Origin: Ginsengibacter hankyongi
Lineage (GTDB): Bacteria > Bacteroidota > Bacteroidia > Chitinophagales > Chitinophagaceae
Direction of reading: 5' to 3'
NCBI RefSeq assembly: GCF_008710285.1
Contig: NZ_VYQF01000001.1
Coordinates: 744,001-808,000, forward strand
DNA: 64,000 nt
The translations under genes were made by a program, and so were the position numbers. Under the pieces are notes generated by a model. The model saw only the letters and a list, made by a program, of their open reading frames with translations. It searched no databases and was not told where the DNA came from. Each line of letters begins with the position of its first letter. Positions within the stretch are counted from its first letter, which is position 1. Positions 51,578-59,220 of this stretch are shown in pieces.

Positions 51578-51669
51578 TTATTTTATGATTGCTTCGGTAA
51601 TAAGTATAGCTTCCAACTTAGTTGCTACTAGAGTAAAAGTAATAATAGAAAGTTTTCAACTCTCTTTCC

Positions 51670-52200
51670 GTGAGCAAAAATGTTACCATAATAATTCCTT
51701 ATCAAATCCTCACGTATTGCATATTGACAATATTTATGCTCACTTCATCATGTTCTGAAAACTATGAAAAAAATAATAAGCAGAAAGAGGAAATCCCAAA
51801 AAGAAAGCCATCGAACATAAAAAAGCCAGCATCCAGTTTTAATGATACCATTAAGGTTACAGTTAAATCAGCTGTATTTTACAGTCCCGATTCGCTACAA
51901 ATGGAAAAAATAAAAGCAGTGAACGAAAAAGCCATTTTTGATATGCTCACTCACAATTGTTATTATCAAATGGAAAATGCGAGGATAGAGCTTAAAAAAT
52001 ATTGGCCTCAAATACATATTGTTGAAGTTTCAATGGCCCGTTACCTGATATTTATAAAAGCCAATGAAAGTAAAATATGTATTGACCTCAATAACAAGAA
52101 CGACATATGTGGCTTATTTCTTTTTGACGGGAAAAAGGATCCTGTACTTGTTGACATGCCAAACATTGACACTGAGCTCGGATTTTATTTTAAAAAATAG
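51670..52200 (+). CDS. Lipoprotein of unknown function
   Basis: A 176-residue protein starting with GTG at 51670. A hydrophobic span ends in a lipobox-like TSSC (Cys28), then SENYEKNNKQ. The mature part (about 50-176) is a small mixed fold with KVTVKSAVFYSPDSLQ, NCYYQMENARIELKKYWPQI and FIKANESKICIDLNNKNDIC. No family recognised. It sits alone between modules A and B, and no link to electron transfer is visible in the sequence. An ATG at 51736 inside the signal region is possible but would cut off the signal. Confidence 0.6.
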   Translation: MSKNVTIIIPYQILTYCILTIFMLTSSCSENYEKNNKQKEEIPKRKPSNIKKPASSFNDTIKVTVKSAVFYSPDSLQMEKIKAVNEKAIFDMLTHNCYYQMENARIELKKYWPQIHIVEVSMARYLIFIKANESKICIDLNNKNDICGLFLFDGKKDPVLVDMPNIDTELGFYFKK

Positions 52201-52351
52201 ATGAATTCATCTTTCATAACAATAAAGCATACACGTAAATATTCTGCTCTTTGTTTATAATATCATCCAGACAAATTTCGAATGGGATTCTATAATTATC
52301 AGATTTTAAATAGTTAATGATTTCTTCAACTTGTAATCAACTTTTAAGTTA

Positions 52352-52363
52352 TGATCAAAATCA
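52352..52363. promoter_or_regulatory. FNR-type palindrome before module B
   Basis: TGATCAAAATCA, perfect TGAT-N4-ATCA, 117 nt before the ATG at 52481. No convincing -7 element at the expected distance. Confidence 0.5.
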
Positions 52364-52480
52364 CATTTAGGAATGATTAACCTCACAAAATTTTATTTTA
52401 ACCATTTATATTTTTACGCATTCTTAAAACAAGGTAATTATCTACAACTGCTTAAGATTTAAATTATTAAAATAACAAAT

Positions 52481-53857
52481 ATGAAAATGTTTCAACAAAA
52501 GTCATTTTGGATACTGACTTCGTTCGTTTTATTTGTAGGTTATTGGATAAGCTGTACCAAACACGACCAAATACTTACGGTTAATAATACTTCAGATAAT
52601 TCAACAACCCTCCAATCCATTAAGGTAACAACACCACCTACCATTGATGGCACAATTGACGCATCCTGGGCTAATGCAACAAAACTAAATATTTTGCCAA
52701 CGGTACCCGATCCGGGAAACGGATTGTTTTCGGGCTACAGCGGTCAGCAATATCCTGCAACTATCCGCTCTATGTATGATGATCAAAATATTTATTTTTT
52801 AGTTGAAATTAAAGATCCAACTCAAAGTGTAAATGTTGCACCCTGGTATTTTGATCCTGCAAAGAATGTTACCGGAAAAACAGGATGGCAAAAAGAACCT
52901 AATAATGATTCATACGATGCAAACGGAGCTTTATCAAGAGTTGGCTTCGGTGAAGATAGAATTGCCATGCTTTGGAATATTGATAATTCAACTCCAAAAT
53001 TCGTCTCGCAAACCTGCTATTCAAGCTGCCACATATTTACGCCATATATGGATTATTCTAAAGATCCGGCAGTTTATACAGCAAATGCCAGTGGTAACCA
53101 TTATACTAACGGTGCATCTGAAAAAATTGATATGTGGTGGGGCCGCTTAGGTTATATGAGTAAAGATGCGTCGCTTCATTTTGTGGATGACAACTACCAG
53201 GATTGGGCTGGTGGCCCAACTTATACTAATGTTACAGGTGGTAATGGAAACGGAAGGCACGTGGATGGCATTTATCCGGACGGCACAAAATCCAAAACCT
53301 GGCCCTATCGTCCAAATTACACGTCATCTCCAACACAAGGTGAAGTTAATAATTCGCAAAATTTCTATTTTTCTCATAAGGTGGATACTGTGACAGTTAA
53401 GGATACTGTTTCCGTTCCAGTTTGGGTAATCCCGGGAGCCGGGAGTGCTGGTTATATTTTAGTGGCAGATACGGCAAGTGGAAAAGCCAAAAAAGTAACT
53501 CAGTTGGATATAAAGACCGGTGTCTTGACTTTAAGTGATGGTTCAACAATTGATCCTAATGTAGGTACCGATTATCAAAAATCAAGCGGTGCTACAGGAG
53601 CTACTGCAAAAAATTCAATTCCAGGCTATATTGGAGTTCCCTTAATCGGGGGAAGAGCCGATATAACCGGCGCTGCTGTTTATACCGGTACTGGTTGGAT
53701 TGTTGAATACAAGCGTGCATTAAAGACCGGGGATGTATTAAAACAGGACATTGATTTTTCAAGTTTGCAAGACCAGGTATTTGGAGTGGCGATTTGGAAC
53801 AATTCAAATTACCAGCATGGCATTCAACCAAACTTAACCCTCACGTTTAAGAAATAA
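52481..53857 (+). CDS. Ethylbenzene-dehydrogenase-related (EB_dh) haem lipoprotein, module B
   Basis: A 458-residue lipoprotein with lipid Cys25 (WISCTKHDQILTV). Residues about 45-115 start the EB_dh fold (PPTIDGTIDASWANATKL, then TIRSMYDDQNIYFLVEIKDP). A haem motif C179-Y-S-S-C183-H184 (CX3CH) follows, with IDMWWGRLGY about 45 residues later as in EB_dh-related cytochromes. The C-terminal half closes the sandwich (FGVAIWNNSNYQHG). This family includes periplasmic haem-b or haem-c electron carriers associated with molybdoenzymes. No molybdoenzyme is encoded here. First gene of module B, 31 nt before the CX4CH protein. Confidence 0.82.
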   Translation: MKMFQQKSFWILTSFVLFVGYWISCTKHDQILTVNNTSDNSTTLQSIKVTTPPTIDGTIDASWANATKLNILPTVPDPGNGLFSGYSGQQYPATIRSMYDDQNIYFLVEIKDPTQSVNVAPWYFDPAKNVTGKTGWQKEPNNDSYDANGALSRVGFGEDRIAMLWNIDNSTPKFVSQTCYSSCHIFTPYMDYSKDPAVYTANASGNHYTNGASEKIDMWWGRLGYMSKDASLHFVDDNYQDWAGGPTYTNVTGGNGNGRHVDGIYPDGTKSKTWPYRPNYTSSPTQGEVNNSQNFYFSHKVDTVTVKDTVSVPVWVIPGAGSAGYILVADTASGKAKKVTQLDIKTGVLTLSDGSTIDPNVGTDYQKSSGATGATAKNSIPGYIGVPLIGGRADITGAAVYTGTGWIVEYKRALKTGDVLKQDIDFSSLQDQVFGVAIWNNSNYQHGIQPNLTLTFKK

Positions 53858-53888
53858 TCCTGGCGACTTAATAATTAAAACAACAATC

Positions 53889-54287
53889 ATGTCGAAGATA
53901 ATAATAGGAATAGGATTGTTATTTATTGCTGCGCTGGTGGTTACGATAGCTGGTTGTTCCAAAACAACAACCGTTCTTTTAGATAACTCTCCTGCCATAA
54001 CAGAGACGGTTCAATTCTCCAAAACCATTGTTCCGATATTAACCAAAAGCTGCGCTACAAGTGGTTGCCATAGTGGAAGCGTTGCTCCTAATTTAACTGA
54101 GACAAATGCATATAATTCATTAGTGTCAGGTCACTATCTTAATCTTTCAGATCCTCCAAGCAGTGAAGTATACCTATGGCTAACAGGAAAAAAAGGTGCA
54201 GCAATGCCTCTTGGCAGTGCTAATAATCCTTCAAATATAAATGCATTAATACTTGCCTGGATTAAACAAGGCGCAAAAAACAATTAA
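53889..54287 (+). CDS. Small haem-lipoprotein with CX4CH motif, module B
   Basis: A 132-residue lipoprotein with lipid Cys23 (TIAGCSKTTT). The haem-like motif is C55-A-T-S-G-C60-H61 (CX4CH), and GAAMPLG later supplies a Met that could be the sixth ligand. It aligns with the module A protein at 50114, including the FSKTIVPILTKSCATSGCHS segment and a final WIKQGAKNN against WIRNGAPNN. Likely a periplasmic or outer-membrane electron carrier. It is followed after 10 nt by the DUF5777 barrel. Confidence 0.78.
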   Translation: MSKIIIGIGLLFIAALVVTIAGCSKTTTVLLDNSPAITETVQFSKTIVPILTKSCATSGCHSGSVAPNLTETNAYNSLVSGHYLNLSDPPSSEVYLWLTGKKGAAMPLGSANNPSNINALILAWIKQGAKNN

Positions 54288-54297
54288 AAAAAAATTT

Positions 54298-55227
54298 ATG
54301 AAAAAACAGAATATATATTTTATCATAAAACATAGCATTGCCTTTTGCCTGCTGATGATTATGAGCCTGGGTGCTGCCGCGCAGGACTCTACACAGGCTG
54401 ATAATGCAGCTCCGGAACCTGTAGTTAAAAAGAAATCTTTTGTAAAAAATACATTTGAAGGAAATTATTTAATAGATAATCAAACTGTAATGTTACCTAT
54501 TAAAGGAACTTTCGAATTTGCTATTCTACACAGATTTGGAATTGCCAGTAATGGCTTTAAAGATATGTTCGGACTTTTTGCAAGCGCCAAAATGAGACTG
54601 GGTTTTAGCTATGTACCGGTAAAGAATTTACAGGTAGGATTTGGTGCCAGCAACGACAGAATGCAGGTAGATTGGAATTTAAAATATGCTTTATTGCAAC
54701 AAACAAAAGATGAAAAAATACCTGTAAGTGTTACCTATTTTGGCAATGCCGTTATGGATACACGAAAACAAGACGCAACAACATTGTTTGTTAGCTTATC
54801 CGATCGCTTCAGTTACTTTAACCAAATTATGATTGCAAGAAAAGTTACCGATAAATTTTCTATCCAGGTAAGCCCAAGCTTATCACACTTTAATAATCTC
54901 CAGGGTTATATCGATTCGTCAGGAAAAGTTCAACAGTTAATGAAAAACGATCATTTCGCGATTTCATTTTCAGCAAGGTATAAGATAGCCCCTCAAACCG
55001 CCATTATTGCTAATTATGATCAACCGCTTACTGAACATCCTGCAAATAATCCCCATCCTAATATCAGTATCGGGTTGGAGATGAGGTCAAGCGGACATGA
55101 TTTCCAGGTTTTTGTCGGAAACTACGGCTATATTTTACCTCAAAATAATGCCATGTTTAATCAGAATGATTTTACAAAGGGGCAATTTTTAATTGGCTTT
55201 AATATCACAAGACTATGGAATTTTTAA
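54298..55227 (+). CDS. DUF5777 family outer-membrane beta-barrel protein, module B
   Basis: A 309-residue protein from the ATG at 54298-54300. The signal peptide has a core of about 11-25 and ends AAAQ. It is clearly paralogous to the module A barrel: IDNQTVMLPIKGTFEFAILH, FGLFASAKMRLGFSYVPVKN, PVSVTYFGN and the end KGQFLIGFNITRLWNF. An upstream in-frame ATG at 54253 lies inside the previous gene and gives charged residues before the signal, so it was rejected. The barrel probably lies in the outer membrane beside the two lipoproteins encoded before it. Confidence 0.86.
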   Translation: MKKQNIYFIIKHSIAFCLLMIMSLGAAAQDSTQADNAAPEPVVKKKSFVKNTFEGNYLIDNQTVMLPIKGTFEFAILHRFGIASNGFKDMFGLFASAKMRLGFSYVPVKNLQVGFGASNDRMQVDWNLKYALLQQTKDEKIPVSVTYFGNAVMDTRKQDATTLFVSLSDRFSYFNQIMIARKVTDKFSIQVSPSLSHFNNLQGYIDSSGKVQQLMKNDHFAISFSARYKIAPQTAIIANYDQPLTEHPANNPHPNISIGLEMRSSGHDFQVFVGNYGYILPQNNAMFNQNDFTKGQFLIGFNITRLWNF

Positions 55228-55276
55228 ACCACACTTTTAAATATTAAATTAGTAATCAAACAATAAATAAAATAAA

Positions 55277-55687
55277 ATGAAAACAAAATTCTTATTCACA
55301 TCAGCTCTGCTTCTTGCAAGCGTTGCAATCTTTAGCATTATCACTGCTTTTCAGCCTAAGAAACCATGGGTGGTTCCTGGTAAATATGTCAGTATGAAAA
55401 ATCCTGTTGCCTCTAATGCTGAATCCTTAAAAAACGGAAAGGAATTATGGATAAAAAATTGCCAGTCATGTCATGGTAAATCCGGGCATGGTGATGGGCC
55501 AAAGGCAGCGCAATTAAAAACTGACCCGGGAAGCTTTGCACCAGCAGAAGTACAAAGCCAGTCAGACGGCGCTTTGTTTTATAAAATATCTGAAGGAAGA
55601 GAAGATATGCCAAACTTCAAGAAAAAAATTCCTGATGAAGAAGACATCTGGAGCCTTGTAAATTATATAAGAACACTAAACAAGTAA
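55277..55687 (+). CDS. Monohaem class I cytochrome c
   Basis: A 136-residue periplasmic cytochrome c with an N-terminal signal or anchor (hydrophobic 6-24). The haem motif is C62-Q-S-C65-H66 in ELWIKNCQSCHGKSGHGDGP, with probable axial Met111 in REDMPNFKKK and a C-terminal helix DIWSLVNYIRTLNK. It sits between the module B lipoproteins and the Fe-S/NrfD genes, and likely moves electrons between the inner-membrane complex and the haem lipoproteins. Confidence 0.9.
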   Translation: MKTKFLFTSALLLASVAIFSIITAFQPKKPWVVPGKYVSMKNPVASNAESLKNGKELWIKNCQSCHGKSGHGDGPKAAQLKTDPGSFAPAEVQSQSDGALFYKISEGREDMPNFKKKIPDEEDIWSLVNYIRTLNK

Positions 55688-55729
55688 TCAATTTATTTCG
55701 ATACTACTTCTCATCAAGAAATGAAACAT

Positions 55730-55960
55730 ATGGATACCGATAACAAAATACAGAGCCGAAAAAAATTTATTGGGCTTGGTATTTCCGCAGCGGCTTTATT
55801 TACTGCTTTTAAATTTTGGGTTCCCAAAAGAAAGAAAGAAACAAAAACAGTAAAGATGCTAACTCAAGACGGCAAACTTGTAGAGGTTGATATAGCTGCA
55901 CTATCTCCTAAAAAGAAAAAGATAACCAATAAAGAATTACAAAACTGGATCAAAAAATAG
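55730..55960 (+). CDS. Small anchored protein related to the N-terminus of the Fe-S subunit
   Basis: A 76-residue protein from the ATG at 55730 (79 residues from an earlier ATG at 55721). It has a Tat-like segment (SRKKFIGLGISAAALFTAFK) and a short basic tail with TVKMLTQDGKLVEVDIAALS. The same two elements form the first 65 residues of the next gene product (SRREFLATGIL and KVKLLSIDGNVIEVDKAFL). So the small protein looks like a duplicate of that N-terminal region without the Fe-S domain. Perhaps an assembly or anchoring subunit; function unknown. Confidence 0.75.
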   Translation: MDTDNKIQSRKKFIGLGISAAALFTAFKFWVPKRKKETKTVKMLTQDGKLVEVDIAALSPKKKKITNKELQNWIKK

Positions 55961-55988
55961 CAGTGTCCAATAATCAAACTCATGTAAA

Positions 55989-56912
55989 ATGAATCAAGAC
56001 AAATCCCGCAGAGAGTTTCTTGCAACTGGTATATTAACTACAATGGCCGTAGCCTGCAATTCTAAGAAGCTGCCTTTTGACCGCGAGGAAGACCTAATGG
56101 CTTCGGGCGAAAAAGTAAAATTGCTTTCAATTGATGGCAACGTTATTGAAGTGGATAAAGCTTTTCTAAAACCTGTGCCACATATGCCTTCTGTGAGTAA
56201 TGAAGAAGCAAGGAAGGGAATACCAGGCAAAAAATTTGTAATGGTTATAGATCTTTCACGCTGCAAAAATGTAAAAGCCTGCCAGACGTCCTGCAATCAC
56301 GCTCACCATGTTCAAGATGCACAAAACTGGATAAAAGTATATCCAATGCAGGATTCAGAAAAGGAAGCACCATACTGGCAACCTACTACCTGCATGCATT
56401 GCGATGAACCGCCTTGTGTAAAAGTTTGTCCGGTAGATGCAACTTTCAAGCGGCAGGATGGAATTGTATTAATTGATAGCGATAGATGTATCGGTTGCCG
56501 TTTTTGTATGGCGGCATGTCCTTATTCTACACGCGTTTTTAATTGGGGAGACCCCAACCTGCCTGTAGATATAGCTGACCAGGCTTATAATCCTGAAACC
56601 AGTCTGCCACAGAAAAAGGGAACTGTTGGCAAATGTGATTTTTGCCCGGATATGACAAGAATGGGTATGTTGCCACATTGTGTTTCTGCCTGTCCTAACG
56701 GTGTATACTTCTTTGGAGATATGATTGAAGATTCGGTTACTAACGGAGCAGAAACTTTTCGTTTCAGCGACCTCGTTAGAGACAAAGCAGGATACCGCCT
56801 GATGGAGGATCTTGGAACAAAACCAAGTGTTTATTATTTACCACCCGTAAACAGGAATTTCAAATTTGAAGAAGGCCTTGAAAAAGAGGAGCCTGCTCAA
56901 AAAAAATCTTAA
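55989..56912 (+). CDS. Four-cluster Fe-S electron-transfer subunit (NrfC/DmsB/ActB type), Tat exported
   Basis: A 307-residue Fe-S protein with a Tat-like start (SRREFLATG) and possible lipid Cys23 (VAC). The cysteine groups are C92..C98-x3-C102, with V95 where the second Cys of C-x2-C-x2-C-x3-C is expected; C135-x2-C-x4-C-x3-C (CMHCDEPPCVKVCP); C167-x2-C-x2-C-x3-C (CIGCRFCMAACP); and C216-x2-C-x11-C-x3-C. So three full clusters and one altered, maybe a 3Fe-4S. It pairs with the NrfD-like gene 7 nt downstream, as in polysulfide reductase, DMSO reductase and alternative complex III. No catalytic molybdoprotein is nearby. Confidence 0.88.
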   Translation: MNQDKSRREFLATGILTTMAVACNSKKLPFDREEDLMASGEKVKLLSIDGNVIEVDKAFLKPVPHMPSVSNEEARKGIPGKKFVMVIDLSRCKNVKACQTSCNHAHHVQDAQNWIKVYPMQDSEKEAPYWQPTTCMHCDEPPCVKVCPVDATFKRQDGIVLIDSDRCIGCRFCMAACPYSTRVFNWGDPNLPVDIADQAYNPETSLPQKKGTVGKCDFCPDMTRMGMLPHCVSACPNGVYFFGDMIEDSVTNGAETFRFSDLVRDKAGYRLMEDLGTKPSVYYLPPVNRNFKFEEGLEKEEPAQKKS

Positions 56913-56919
56913 ACTAATA

Positions 56920-58275
56920 ATGGAAAATCTGAAAAATTTATCGGCTGAAAAAATTACCAATGATCTGCTACCGCAGAAATTTGGACGCAGGGGAATGATA
57001 TGGACCGCCTCATTGATAGTCATTTGCTGTATAGGAGCATTTGCTTATATCAAACAATTAAGAGAAGGCTTGATAGTTACCAATATGGGCGACTACGTTT
57101 CGTGGGGAATTTATATTTCAAACTTCGTGTTCTTTGTTGCGGTAAGCCTCGTGGGCTCACTTATAACGGCAATTTTCAGGCTGTCGGGTGTTCCCTGGCG
57201 AACACCACTAACACGCATAGCCGAAATTATTGCGGTATCCAACATTACCTTTGCTGCGCTCATCATTATTGTAGATATGGGGCGCCCCGAAAGGCTGTAT
57301 TTTTTGTTTACTCACGGGCGTATACAATCTCCCATTTTGTGGGATGTTATCGTTATTACTACTTATTTCTTTCTTAGTCTTCTTTTGTTGTACATAACCC
57401 TAATCCCCGATATAAGAATGATGATATCTTTAAAAGATAAACTCGGAAAACCTTTTTCCAAACTGTACCATTGGCTGGCTTCCTTCTGGCAGGGAACGGC
57501 TGCACAGGAAAAAATAAGAGACAGAGCCATTACCATACTTTGTATCACAGTTATCCCAGTTGCATTTTGCATACATACAGTTACTTCCTGGCTATTTGCA
57601 ACTACCTACCGCCCGGGATGGGACAGCAGTAATTTCGGCGCTTATTTTGTTTCAGGTGCGTTCCTCGTAGGAGCCGGTGCGGTGGTTGTGGCTATGTACG
57701 TTTTTCGCAGGGTATATAAACTTGAAAACTATATTACCGAAACGCATTTTGATAAAATGGGAAAACTAACGGTAATGCTTGCCCTATTATACCTGTATTT
57801 TAATGTAAATGAATTTTTAGTTCCTGCCTTTAAAATGAAAAAAGAAGAGAAGGACTATTTAAGCGGCCTTTTTACAGGTGACTTCGCCCCTATGTTCTGG
57901 TTTGCTATTTTAATTGGAATGATTATTCCAATATTAGTTCTTTTATTTAAAAAAGGAAGAAAGCCCAAACCTATGTTTATTGTAGGGGTAATGGTAGTAG
58001 TAGGCGCATGGTTCAAACGTTACCTGATAGTTACTCCCACATTACTTCATCCCTTTTTGCCAAAATACGATGCACCAGCAAGATTTAACCATTATTTTCC
58101 AAGTTGGGAAGAATGGGCCATTACCATAGGTTCCATGGCTGGCGTTCTACTGATCATTACTTTTTTTGCAAGAGTGTTTCCCGTTATATCCATTTATAAA
58201 ACACTTGAGGATAAAAATGCATTAACAAAACAACATGAAACAACTGAACAATATGAAAGTGTACCAGTATCATAA
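56920..58275 (+). CDS. NrfD/PsrC-type quinone-interacting membrane subunit
   Basis: A 451-residue membrane protein from the ATG at 56920-56922 with about ten spans. Early signatures are GRRGMIWTASLIVICCIGAF and NMGDYVSWGIYISNFVFFVA, and later FRLSGVPWRTPLTRIAEIIA and DMGRPERLYFLF. These are characteristic of NrfD/PsrC/ActC proteins that oxidise or reduce quinones and hand electrons to the Fe-S subunit. The last 23 nt overlap the next gene. The upstream frame start at 56866 lies inside the Fe-S gene and adds only charged residues, so it was rejected. Confidence 0.9.
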   Translation: MENLKNLSAEKITNDLLPQKFGRRGMIWTASLIVICCIGAFAYIKQLREGLIVTNMGDYVSWGIYISNFVFFVAVSLVGSLITAIFRLSGVPWRTPLTRIAEIIAVSNITFAALIIIVDMGRPERLYFLFTHGRIQSPILWDVIVITTYFFLSLLLLYITLIPDIRMMISLKDKLGKPFSKLYHWLASFWQGTAAQEKIRDRAITILCITVIPVAFCIHTVTSWLFATTYRPGWDSSNFGAYFVSGAFLVGAGAVVVAMYVFRRVYKLENYITETHFDKMGKLTVMLALLYLYFNVNEFLVPAFKMKKEEKDYLSGLFTGDFAPMFWFAILIGMIIPILVLLFKKGRKPKPMFIVGVMVVVGAWFKRYLIVTPTLLHPFLPKYDAPARFNHYFPSWEEWAITIGSMAGVLLIITFFARVFPVISIYKTLEDKNALTKQHETTEQYESVPVS

Positions 58276-59146
58276 ATATATTATTATTATGGTGCTCCTG
58301 TTTGGAACATCTGTTTGTACCATAAATGCACAGGACTCTGCAGTATCTAAAACAGAACTGAGTGTAAGTTATTTTCTACCTGCAAACAAAGTTCCCTATC
58401 TGGAAGTAAGTACAAAAAAGAAAGTAGGGAGAAAATTTGAACCGGTAAAAAACATACCTGTTAGTGTTTACCTAAGCGAAGCGGAACCAACAAATTTATT
58501 AGGAAAAGTAACTACTGATGCCAGTGGAAAAGGCAGAATAGGTATCCCGGCTTCTTTTAAAAATACCTGGGATTCACTCAATGAATTTAAATTTATTGCA
58601 CAGTCTGATTCATCTGCAGGACAGGAATCATTAAGTGCTGACATTACAATAAAAAAGGCAATACTAACGGTTGATACAACCTCAGCAGATGGAACCAGGA
58701 TGGTTACCGCACAACTAAAAGAAAAAAGTGGAAATGACTGGGTAGCAATTAAAAACATTGATATGAAACTCGGTATAAAACGCATGCTGGGTAATTTATC
58801 AGTAGGCGATGAAGCAACGTACACCTCTGATTCTACCGGCGTTTCAAGTGCTGAGTTTAAAAGAGATTCTTTACCCGGCGATCAAAAAGGAAATATAATT
58901 CTGGTAGCTGAAGTGGATGATAACGATACTTACGGTAACCTCGTTACCGAAAAAAATGTTAATTGGGGAGCGGCCGTTAAACCTCCAAAAAATTTCTTTG
59001 CTCAACGAACACTATGGTCAACAAGATTTGAAACACCAATATGGTTATTGATCGTAGCTTATTCTATTGGCATTGGCGTATGGTGTGTTATATTTTATTT
59101 AATCTGGCAAATTGTAAAAATAAAGAGGTTGGGAGCCAATGCCTAA
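58253..59146 (+). CDS. Secreted beta-sandwich protein with C-terminal membrane anchor
   Basis: A 297-residue protein from the ATG at 58253, which overlaps the end of the NrfD gene by 23 nt; another ATG at 58235 would add six residues. A signal peptide (YIIIMVLLFGTSVCTINAQ) precedes two repeated strand-rich regions of about 110 residues (KFEPVKNIPVSVYLSEAEPT and WVAIKNIDMKLGIKRM) of Ig-like type. A C-terminal membrane span (FETPIWLLIVAYSIGIGVWC) ends with a short basic tail. No family recognised. Translational overlap suggests it is a subunit or partner of the NrfD-Fe-S complex. Confidence 0.75.
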   Translation: MKVYQYHKYIIIMVLLFGTSVCTINAQDSAVSKTELSVSYFLPANKVPYLEVSTKKKVGRKFEPVKNIPVSVYLSEAEPTNLLGKVTTDASGKGRIGIPASFKNTWDSLNEFKFIAQSDSSAGQESLSADITIKKAILTVDTTSADGTRMVTAQLKEKSGNDWVAIKNIDMKLGIKRMLGNLSVGDEATYTSDSTGVSSAEFKRDSLPGDQKGNIILVAEVDDNDTYGNLVTEKNVNWGAAVKPPKNFFAQRTLWSTRFETPIWLLIVAYSIGIGVWCVIFYLIWQIVKIKRLGANA

Positions 59147-59220
59147 TTCAATACAGCAGAGATAAAATTAAATCGTTTTATAACGACTCCGGTCAAACGC
59201 TATGTATCTTGCCTCGACAA

